Assembly: GCA_900554945.1 (NCBI GenBank)
Contig: USJN01000023.1
Span: 1 to 11,260, forward strand
Direction: 5' to 3'
DNA length: 11,260 nucleotides
Source: an uncultured Coriobacteriaceae bacterium
GTDB taxonomy: Bacteria > Actinomycetota > Coriobacteriia > Coriobacteriales > Eggerthellaceae
Both the position numbers and the translations under genes were made by a program. Shown here one piece after another: positions 5,555-11,260 of this stretch; position 1 is the stretch's first letter, and the number at the start of each line of letters is the position of its first letter. The notes below the pieces were generated by a model that was given only the letters and a program-made list of their open reading frames with translations, was not told where the DNA came from and did no database searches.

Positions 5555-8057
5555 CGCCGCCCTCCCGGGCGCGCGCGAACGCCTGGGCGCGCTTTATCTG
5601 GGCGATCTCCTCGGGCTTGGTGTTGAACAGGTCGTAGAGCGCACCTTTCGGGAAGTCGTCCTTGAGGGGCACGCGCACGCCGCCTGCCACCAGCAGGCCT
5701 TCGCCCGCCTTGATGGAGTCGTCGATGTATCCCTCCTCCTGCGCCGAGAGGGCCAGCAGGTCCACCCAGCTTTTCCGATCCAGGTGGCTTTGCTTGTGGA
5801 GCAGCACGAAGTCCGAGTTGAGCACCATGTTGCGGGCGTCTTCGTGCTCGAGCATGTAGGTCGAGTTCTGCGTGATGCCCGTGCATATCAGGTTGAACTT
5901 GCGCCCCTCCGCCCAGAACTTCGAGAAGTAGCTGATGATCGCCGGGTGCCCGAAGAGGCTCTGGACCTCGTCGATGTAGAGCCAGGTCGTCACCCCGCGC
6001 TCGAAGTTCGCGTACATGCGGTTGCGAACCGCCTCCAGGGCGGTGAGCATGCCGAACACCCTCATGTTCTGGGAGAGGTCCTTGAAGTCCACGTTGGTGA
6101 TGCGGTTTTCGAAGCCGACGTTGCTCTGGTGGTTGAAAAACGACAGCGCCCCCTTGACGTAGCGTTCGTAGCGGAGCGCTATGTCGCGCGCCTCGGGCTC
6201 TTCCTGGTCGAGCAGCAGCTCGTAGAAATCGCCCAGCACGGGCAGGCGGCCCTTGTCCTCGCAGCGCATGTAGGCGAGCTCCACGCACCGGCTGATGATG
6301 GACTTGTCCGCCTCGGGCAGCCCCTCTCGCCCTTCCGCCATGGTCGCGCTCGAGAGCGCCAGTATCGCGTCGATCTTGAAGGCGAGCTGCGCCTGGTTTG
6401 CCTTGTCGGCGACGTCGGAGAGGTCGAAGGGGTTCATGAACGTGTCGGTGTCCGGCGAGAAGCGAATGCAGGTCCCGCCTGCGGGCTCCACCACCGGCGC
6501 ATATTCTCCTGCGGGGTCGAAGACGATCACCTCGTCGTCGGGATAGGCCAGGATAGTGTTCATGATCTCGCGCTTGACGCTGAAGCTCTTGCCCGAGCCG
6601 GGCTTGCCGCAGACGAAGCCCATGGGGCTCGCCAGCTTCTTTCGGTTGCAGATGACGAGGTTGCCCGACTGCTTGGACTGGCCGTAGTAGCCGCCGCCCT
6701 CCTGGTTGAGCTCCTGGGAGGCAAACGGCATCTGTATGGCGACCTGGGCGGTGGTCATGTAGCGGGACACGTCCACATGGTTGAGCCCCAGCGGCAGGAT
6801 CGAGTTCATGCCCTGGCGCTGCCGGTACGCCAGCGGCTCGACCTCGATGGAGCGCTGGCGGGCAGCCGCCATGATCTGGCGGGTCTGGTGGTCGAGGGCC
6901 TCTGCCGTGTCCGCGTAGGTGAACACGAGCCCCGTGTAGGTGAACAGTCGCTGGTTCTTGTTCTGGAGCTGGTCGAGGAGCTCTTCGGCCTCCTCCTTCG
7001 AATGGGAGAGCTCGGGCGGGAGTATCGAGAAATCGTACCCTTTCTTCACCGCACTCATCTGCTCGTCGATGACCTCTTTGTCCATCCAGGCGATGCGCTT
7101 TTTCACGTAGGCGACGGCTGCCGCCTTTCCCATGGGGTGAACGTGCAGGGTGACGTTCAGGGGCATCGGCAGGTCGACGACGTTGGCGATGCAATCGTCC
7201 TCCAAATCGCTTCCGAAGCCGCGGAAGACAAGCACGCGGCACCAGGCGTCGTCCGCCCGGTAGCAGTCCGCGCGCCCCTCGGGCTTGAAGTCGAGCACGG
7301 AGGGCGCGACCAAGTCCTTGGTTCGAAGCCCGCTCGCGTGGGACAGTTTGTCCCACGAGAACGAGGGCTCGGATCCCGGGCGCAGCTGGGATTGGAGCAG
7401 CGCCAGGCGCTGCTGCCCATCGAGCGTGCGCGACTCGCATCGGATCCTCGCGAGCGTCTGCATGCAGTCGCTGCGGGCACGCGCGAGCCTGGGCGCAGCC
7501 GCATCGACGTCGTCCGCTCCCACGAGGAAGGTGAGGTATCGGTGGCGCACGAGGTTGGACACCCCCTCGCGCATCTTGTCGTTGAGGATGCGGTTGTACT
7601 CCTCGACGTATCTGTCGACGCGCGGGTCGCTCTTCTCGAAGAAGCGCTTGCGCCCGATCTCTCGCTCGGGGATGGGGGTGTTGATGATGGTGAGCTGGAC
7701 CGAGGTCTCCGATCCGAAGTAGTCGTAGAGCTCGCTCATAGCCGCGAAGACGGACTGCTGGTTCTCCTCCCGCGCCGACTGGTAGCTGATATCGCCGAAC
7801 TCGATGGTCTGGCTGAACAGCCCTTCCTCTACCTGCGCGGTCCCGTCGGCGTACATTGCGTCGTAGCCGATTGCCGAGAGCACGTCTTTGGCCTCCGCGC
7901 GTGCGCGCCTCTTTCGGCGCGCAGCCTGCTCGACCCTCTTTTCCTCCTCCTCCAGCCCCGCCGATCGGGCGTGCGCGCCGTGGGCGCGCCAGCTGCCCTT
8001 GCGCGGCTCGGCTTTCCCCGTCGGGGACTCCTTTTTGCCCTTACCTGGCAGGATCAT
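5547..8057 (-). CDS. virB4: VirB4-family conjugation ATPase
   Basis: This 836-residue protein is the AAA+-like motor that assembles and energises the type IV secretion channel at the inner face of the membrane. The Walker A motif is GKPGSGKS at 484-491, IVFDPAGEY lies at 511-519, Walker B is TWLYIDE at 691-697, and GITQN at 727-731 carries the sensor-like glutamine. Residues 60-470 are the TraC/VirB4 N-terminal region. The first 57 residues are an unusually charged Lys/Arg/Glu-rich extension. The length fits Gram-positive VirB4 proteins (PrgJ, Tn916 Orf16), which often run 800 or more residues. The ATG at 8057 overlaps the end of the PrgI gene by 17 nt and has a G-rich ribosome binding site (AGGAAGGGGG) inside that gene. 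The 3' end overlaps the hydrolase start. No disruption of the motifs was seen. Confidence 0.97.
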   Translation of the reverse strand: MILPGKGKKESPTGKAEPRKGSWRAHGAHARSAGLEEEEKRVEQAARRKRRARAEAKDVLSAIGYDAMYADGTAQVEEGLFSQTIEFGDISYQSAREENQQSVFAAMSELYDYFGSETSVQLTIINTPIPEREIGRKRFFEKSDPRVDRYVEEYNRILNDKMREGVSNLVRHRYLTFLVGADDVDAAAPRLARARSDCMQTLARIRCESRTLDGQQRLALLQSQLRPGSEPSFSWDKLSHASGLRTKDLVAPSVLDFKPEGRADCYRADDAWCRVLVFRGFGSDLEDDCIANVVDLPMPLNVTLHVHPMGKAAAVAYVKKRIAWMDKEVIDEQMSAVKKGYDFSILPPELSHSKEEAEELLDQLQNKNQRLFTYTGLVFTYADTAEALDHQTRQIMAAARQRSIEVEPLAYRQRQGMNSILPLGLNHVDVSRYMTTAQVAIQMPFASQELNQEGGGYYGQSKQSGNLVICNRKKLASPMGFVCGKPGSGKSFSVKREIMNTILAYPDDEVIVFDPAGEYAPVVEPAGGTCIRFSPDTDTFMNPFDLSDVADKANQAQLAFKIDAILALSSATMAEGREGLPEADKSIISRCVELAYMRCEDKGRLPVLGDFYELLLDQEEPEARDIALRYERYVKGALSFFNHQSNVGFENRITNVDFKDLSQNMRVFGMLTALEAVRNRMYANFERGVTTWLYIDEVQSLFGHPAIISYFSKFWAEGRKFNLICTGITQNSTYMLEHEDARNMVLNSDFVLLHKQSHLDRKSWVDLLALSAQEEGYIDDSIKAGEGLLVAGGVRVPLKDDFPKGALYDLFNTKPEEIAQIKRAQAFARAREGGDA

Positions 8058-8448
8058 AGAGCTCGGCCCCCTTCCTCTTCGCCTTCCGCCTCGCCTTGCG
8101 CGACGGATTCCCCGGCGCAGGAGCGAGCTGAGCGCCCTCGAGCACGGGGGTCGAGCGATAGAAGACCCTCTGGTCCTCGAGCTGGAAGCCGAGCCAAAGC
8201 GGGACGAACTTCTCCAATTTCATGTGATAGGGCCGCCAGAACCCCGCGAGCCAAAACGGCATGGATGCGCACATGACGGGAAGGGCTGCGTTGCGCACCT
8301 CGATCCCGAGCATGAACTGGCAGATGGCGGCTGTTCCGACAGCCGAGGCGAGGCCTCCCGCGAGGCACACGAGCGTGCGCGCGGAGAGCTTGCCGACGAT
8401 CTTTTCGGTGTATTCACCGATGTCCTTTTGGACCCTTACAGACAGCAT
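8041..8448 (-). CDS. PrgI-family conjugal transfer membrane protein
   Basis: This 135-residue protein has the hallmarks of the PrgI family (PF12666), small inner-membrane partners of VirB4 and sometimes compared with VirB3. A short cytoplasmic start (MLSVRVQKDIGEY) leads into two membrane spans at about 25-48 and 54-72. A conserved-looking stretch follows (WRPYHMKLEKFV), and the C-terminal tail is basic (NPSRKARRKAKRKG). The start has AAGGAG about 7 nt upstream. The gene lies 10 nt after the small Maff2-like gene, and its last 17 nt overlap VirB4, the usual partner. Family assignment comes from position, size, topology and the N-terminal motif, and is fairly secure. Confidence 0.9.
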   Translation of the reverse strand: MLSVRVQKDIGEYTEKIVGKLSARTLVCLAGGLASAVGTAAICQFMLGIEVRNAALPVMCASMPFWLAGFWRPYHMKLEKFVPLWLGFQLEDQRVFYRSTPVLEGAQLAPAPGNPSRKARRKAKRKGAELYDPAR

Positions 8449-8458
8449 TTCCGGCTCC

Positions 8459-8674
8459 TTATGCTGGGAGCCAGGACGTGTCGAGCTGACCGAAGTAAAT
8501 CGCCGCAGCTATGATGATCGCCCCGCCTGCGATGGTCGAGATCGCGCTTGCGATCTGGGCTCCTCCCTGCTGTTCCCGGATGGCGAGACCGAGCGACACC
8601 GCGCCCCAGACGACCAGAAAGCCGCCCAGGAACGTGACGCAGCCGGAAACGAGCCCGATTATGTTTGAGAGCAT
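8459..8674 (-). CDS. Maff2/TrbC(VirB2)-like small two-span membrane protein
   Basis: This 71-residue protein has two hydrophobic helices (about 4-30 and 40-61) joined by a short polar turn (IREQQGGAQ). The motif VVWGAVSLGLAIREQQGGAQ (residues 21-40), followed by AGGAIIIAA, resembles Maff2-family mobile-element proteins, which sit in this position in Gram-positive elements and have pilin-like VirB2/TrbC topology. No cleavable signal is evident. The start at 8674 is preceded by AAAGGAG with a 7-nt spacer. An in-frame ATG at 8764 would add 30 residues and also has a good ribosome binding site. That extension is hydrophilic, rich in codons rare in this window (AAT, TGT, ATA, AGA) and unlike family N-termini, so the short form is preferred. 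The role as a channel or pilus subunit is inferred from family and context. Confidence 0.85.
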   Translation of the reverse strand: MLSNIIGLVSGCVTFLGGFLVVWGAVSLGLAIREQQGGAQIASAISTIAGGAIIIAAAIYFGQLDTSWLPA

Positions 8675-8864
8675 CCCGTGTCTCCTTTGCGTGTCTTGAA
8701 AGGGACGGCCGCGCGAAGCTATGAGGGGGCCGCCCCAGTTGGTACAATTGGTTGCGGAGCGCATCTCGCGCCCCTTTGCATCCGGGACGGCGCGCGGCTG
8801 GCCTGTGTGGAAGCTGGCCTCGCCGCGCTTGTCAAGGGAGTGTCGGCTCCCGCCGTCCCATCTC
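8675..8864 (-). promoter_or_regulatory. 190-nt spacer with inverted repeats between virD4 and the Maff2-like gene
   Basis: This is the only sizeable non-coding gap in the window. Read on the plus strand, GGGACGGCG (8784-8792) is an exact inverted repeat of CGCCGTCCC (8851-8859), 58 nt apart. Inside lies a small hairpin, GGGAG (8836-8840) with CTCCC (8847-8851). GCTGGCCT occurs twice as a direct repeat (8797-8804 and 8813-8820). Nearer the Maff2-like gene, a relatively AT-rich imperfect palindrome spans 8735-8751 (12 of 17 positions symmetrical). On the minus strand a perfect TTGACA (8835-8830) occurs, but no good -10 follows at 17 nt. The spacer may hold an mRNA structure or a weak internal promoter. 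Function is unproven. Confidence 0.45.
8682..8688 (-). promoter_or_regulatory. Ribosome binding site that fixes the 8674 start
   Basis: The minus strand reads AAAGGAG here, 7 nt before the ATG at 8674. A second signal, AAAGGGG (8777-8771), precedes the alternative in-frame ATG at 8764 by 6 nt. Confidence 0.7.
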
Positions 8865-10697
8865 TCATCTCATGGGCGCATCACCGCCTCTCCTTTCCCG
8901 GTACTCCTTGAAGTCGAAGCGCTCCTCGTGCCTCGCGCCCGCATGCCCGGGGTCGACCTCCGGATAGGAGGGATGCTCCTCAATGCGGTATTTCGCCCCT
9001 TTCAGGGGGTAGGTCCCGCTGATGAGGACGATCGACTCGTCGCGCGGGAGCCTGCCCACCTCGTCGGGCGTCATGAGGTCGCGCTCGATCACGTTGTAGT
9101 TCTGGGTCGTGGAGCGGTTCGCGCCCCTCGAATCGCTTTCCGTGAGCACCTTCACGGTCTGCTTGCCGACCATCTTCGATACCATCTCGTTGGTCTCGGT
9201 GGACTTGCCGCCCAGGAACACCACGGTGTCGCAGCAGTCAAGGATGGTCTTCGCGCCTTCCTTCTTGTAGGCGCGCTCGAGCTGGCTTGCCGACTGCAGG
9301 ATGATGCTGAAGCTCACGTTGCGCGAGCGCGCCGTTGCGATGACCCTCTCGAAATCGGGCACCGTGCCGATGTTTCCGAACTCGTCGAGCAGGAAGTGCA
9401 CGGGCCGCTTGAGCGAGCCCCCGAAGCGAGCGAGCGCCGTCTTGTACAGGACGCTCGTCGCCTGCCACATGAGGAGCGCGAAGAGGAAGTCGAAGGTCGA
9501 GTCGGAATCCGACATGCTCGCGAAGATGGCGTGCCTGCCCTCGCCCGAGCCGAGCGCGTCGAGGGCCATCTCGTCGTAGGAGATCAGCTTCGAAACCGCA
9601 TCGACCGAGAGCGGCTTGAGGCGCACGTTGCAGCTGATGATGATCGATTTCAGCGTCTTTCCCGCCGCCACCTTGAAGGCGCGGTAGTTCGAGAGCGCGA
9701 AGTCCTCTTCGGGGCTGCGGGGCTCGCCGACGCGGACCCATCCCCAGTCGCCTCCGTCGTCGAAGGGGCGTTCCCCTTGCGCGCTTTGCCCGCGCCCCCG
9801 CTCCATGAAGCGCATGCCCGTCTCGAGCTCCTCGAAGATAAGGTCCAGCGGGCTCATGTAGGACTCGTCCTCTTCGCGCGCCTCGGCAAGGCTCAAAAGC
9901 AGCATGAGCGAGTTGAGGTCCCTTTCCTCGGGTCTGGCGTGGTACACGAGATACGCCACGAGCGCCGTGTAGAGCAGGCGCTCCGAGTTCTCCCAGAACG
10001 GGTCGGCGCCCTTGCGGTCCTCGGCGGTGGTGTTCTTGATCAGGCATTCGACGAAGACGAGGATGTCCGCCTGGTCGCTCACGTAGGCGAGCGGGTTGTA
10101 GTGCATCGAGCGCGAGAAATCGGTGGTGTCGAAGGTCCGGATGTCGTAGCCGGCGTCCTCGAGGGCCCACCCGACCTCGCCCAAAAGCGTGCCCTTGGGG
10201 TCCGTCACGAAGAAGTCGGCGTTCTTCTGCATTATGTTCGGCTTGACGTAGTAGCGCGTCTTGCCCGAGCCGGGACCGCCGAGAACGCATACGTTGCGGT
10301 TGCGGTCGTGCTTGAGGTCGAAGCGCTTCGGCTTGAGGGCAAGAGCGAAGTCCCTCGAGAGAAGGATGTTGTTGGCGGGATCCTTCCTGTCCATGAACGC
10401 GCGCCCCTCCTTGAGTGTTCCCCAGCGGGCCGAACCGTGTTCCTCTCCCTGTCGGTACGTGCCCGCGCGCACGAGTCTGCGTGCCCAGATCGCCCAGGGG
10501 ACGCAGGCTGCCATGAGCCCCACGGCAAGCGCCATGGGCTCTGACGTGAGCCCCGTTTCGAGCATTTCGGACAGAAGGACGAGAGCGTCGCACCTCGGGA
10601 AGCCCGATGCGCTCGCTGCGCTCGCAAGGGCGTCGCCGGCGCAGAAGCACGCGATGCTCGCCGCGGACGCGGCGATAGCTTGTGATAGCGGCCTCAT
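8865..10697 (-). CDS. virD4: VirD4/TraG-family type IV coupling protein
   Basis: This 610-residue DNA-pumping ATPase recruits the relaxase-DNA complex to the secretion channel. Two N-terminal hydrophobic segments (about 5-30, weak, and 54-72) anchor it in the membrane. GSARWGTLKE (88-97) is the familiar lead-in to the ATPase domain. Walker A is GGPGSGKT (140-147), VTDPKG lies at 164-169, Walker B is HFLLDEFGNIG (434-444) with D438 and E439, and ILQSASQLE at 466-474 contains the conserved Gln468. Length is normal for VirD4/TraG. The stretch at about 298-335 (Gly-, Arg- and Asp-rich) looks like a flexible insertion in the all-alpha domain. The ATG at 10697 overlaps the stop of the preceding gene as ATGA. 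An earlier in-frame start would only extend into that gene in a noise frame. The upstream PcfB-like partner is the usual neighbour (pcfB-pcfC order in pCF10). Confidence 0.97.
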   Translation of the reverse strand: MRPLSQAIAASAASIACFCAGDALASAASASGFPRCDALVLLSEMLETGLTSEPMALAVGLMAACVPWAIWARRLVRAGTYRQGEEHGSARWGTLKEGRAFMDRKDPANNILLSRDFALALKPKRFDLKHDRNRNVCVLGGPGSGKTRYYVKPNIMQKNADFFVTDPKGTLLGEVGWALEDAGYDIRTFDTTDFSRSMHYNPLAYVSDQADILVFVECLIKNTTAEDRKGADPFWENSERLLYTALVAYLVYHARPEERDLNSLMLLLSLAEAREEDESYMSPLDLIFEELETGMRFMERGRGQSAQGERPFDDGGDWGWVRVGEPRSPEEDFALSNYRAFKVAAGKTLKSIIISCNVRLKPLSVDAVSKLISYDEMALDALGSGEGRHAIFASMSDSDSTFDFLFALLMWQATSVLYKTALARFGGSLKRPVHFLLDEFGNIGTVPDFERVIATARSRNVSFSIILQSASQLERAYKKEGAKTILDCCDTVVFLGGKSTETNEMVSKMVGKQTVKVLTESDSRGANRSTTQNYNVIERDLMTPDEVGRLPRDESIVLISGTYPLKGAKYRIEEHPSYPEVDPGHAGARHEERFDFKEYRERRGGDAPMR

Positions 10698-11248
10698 TTC
10701 GCCCTCGTCTCGACGCCGCGCGAGATATCGCGTGCCTTGCCCTTGGCTGCCTCGAGACGAGAGGACGCCTCCCTGGCATGCGCGGCCTTCTCGGCTATAG
10801 GCTCGTCCTTGGCGCGCTCGCGCATCTTCGAGAGCTCTTTTCCCGCACGCGGGGCAGAGGCCCGAGTGGCCTTTTCGAGGTCTTTGAAGGCATCGTTCAC
10901 CGCAGGCGCGTCCTCGACCATGAAGACGAGGTGCTCGCCTTCGGGCATGGGCGCGAACTCGTGGCGGATGCCCTCGCGGGACAGCTTCTCGTCGATGATC
11001 TGGCGGATGGTTTCGTATTCGGGCAGGGCCGTGAACTCCGACATGTCGAGCTTCGCCCATTCCGGGGCGCCCGGAGAGGACTCGATCTCCCCTCCGGATA
11101 TGTTTTCGCAATCGCCGCGGGCTCGCTTGAATGCCGAAGCCAATCGCTCGCCGCTCGCCACCATCGCCGCCTCTCCAACATCCTGGCCGATGCGGATCAT
11201 CCAGTCGACGAGCTTCTCGCCGGAGTCGTCGCCGAAGTCGTTCGTCAT
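10694..11248 (-). CDS. PcfB/DUF3801-family conjugation accessory protein
   Basis: This 184-residue, highly charged, soluble protein is encoded immediately before the coupling ATPase. The N-terminal half has helices (VDWMIRIGQDVGEAAM), then an alpha/beta stretch (IRQIIDEKLSREGIRHEF, then GEHLVFMVEDAPAVNDAFKDL). It ends in a long Lys/Glu/Ala-rich helical tail (about 125-184). The pattern of a helical start, a small alpha/beta core and an overlap with virD4 matches DUF3801 (PF12687), whose pCF10 member PcfB assists the coupling protein PcfC. AAAGGA sits 6 nt before the ATG, only a few bases from the window edge, so an upstream gene probably lies close by. The role is inferred from family and order. 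Confidence 0.85.
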   Translation of the reverse strand: MTNDFGDDSGEKLVDWMIRIGQDVGEAAMVASGERLASAFKRARGDCENISGGEIESSPGAPEWAKLDMSEFTALPEYETIRQIIDEKLSREGIRHEFAPMPEGEHLVFMVEDAPAVNDAFKDLEKATRASAPRAGKELSKMRERAKDEPIAEKAAHAREASSRLEAAKGKARDISRGVETRAK

Positions 11249-11260
11249 TGGTTTTCCTTT

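Noticed and set aside
5182..7440. 752-codon minus-strand frame across virB4 and the hydrolase gene
   Set aside because: It is Arg/Pro/Gly-rich, lies in a different frame from two genes with intact catalytic motifs, and spans their boundary.
5784..8276. 830-codon open frame on the plus strand opposite virB4
   Set aside because: It is an antisense shadow produced by high GC at third positions of virB4. The translation is Val/Leu/Arg/His-rich without recognisable motifs, while the minus strand encodes a complete ATPase.
8725..8736. GGGGGCCGCCCC as a hairpin or terminator
   Set aside because: The loop would be too small and there is no T-run. It is more likely ordinary GC-rich sequence.
8740..8748. 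Plus-strand extended -10 motif TGGTACAAT
   Set aside because: No -35 element precedes it (TATGAG at the expected place), and no plus-strand gene lies downstream. It may simply be part of the palindrome.
8807..8835. Minus-strand promoter with TTGACA at 8835-8830
   Set aside because: The -35 match is perfect, but the -10 position reads TTCCAC, a poor match to TATAAT. It is too weak to call as a promoter.
8721..10544. 607-codon open frame on the plus strand opposite virD4
   Set aside because: It is an antisense shadow of the coupling protein gene with low-complexity Arg/Val/His composition and no domain.
2253..11248. Relaxase, integrase, origin of transfer or attachment site
   Set aside because: None of the readable proteins has relaxase or recombinase motifs, and no terminal repeat was seen. 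These parts must lie outside the window if present.

Overview
The window looks like part of an integrative and conjugative element (or large conjugative plasmid) from a high-GC Gram-positive bacterium. Every supportable gene lies on the minus strand, so transcription runs from position 11260 towards 1. Strong GC bias at third codon positions suggests an actinobacterial host. The transfer genes, however, are of the type found in Gram-positive type IV secretion systems (PcfB/DUF3801, Maff2-like, PrgI, NlpC/P60 hydrolase), and a VaFE/Cna-B surface protein follows them. Together these suggest a gut Coriobacteriia host such as the Eggerthella group. The host assignment is inference, because no rRNA or core gene is present.

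Layout in transcription order: a PcfB/DUF3801-family protein (11248-10694); a VirD4/TraG coupling ATPase (10697-8865); a 190-nt spacer with inverted repeats (8864-8675); a small Maff2/VirB2-like membrane protein (8674-8459); a PrgI-family protein (8448-8041); a VirB4 ATPase (8057-5547); a two-domain peptidoglycan hydrolase, glucosaminidase plus NlpC/P60 (5554-3980); an unrecognised single-span secreted protein, a possible VirB8 counterpart (3964-3254); a TrbL/VirB6-like polytopic protein (3257-2253); a doubtful 35-codon ORF and a hairpin (2236-2129); a 158-aa unrecognised protein (2127-1651); and the first 544 residues of a secreted Cna-B/VaFE surface protein (1634-3), which runs off the left edge.

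The genes are tightly packed. Stop and start codons overlap at 10697/10694, 8057/8041, 5554/5547 and 3257/3254, and the other gaps are 10-16 nt apart from the two spacers described. This indicates one long operon with translational coupling. Its promoter must lie beyond 11260, or possibly partly in the 8675-8864 spacer.

Working model: PcfB-like protein and VirD4 receive the relaxase-bound DNA. VirB4 powers a channel built from PrgI, VirB6-like and Maff2-like membrane proteins, perhaps with the 236-aa protein. The dual hydrolase opens the thick cell wall, and the terminal surface protein may hold donor and recipient together. No relaxase, integrase, origin of transfer, attachment site, RNA gene, CRISPR array or insertion sequence was seen in the window.
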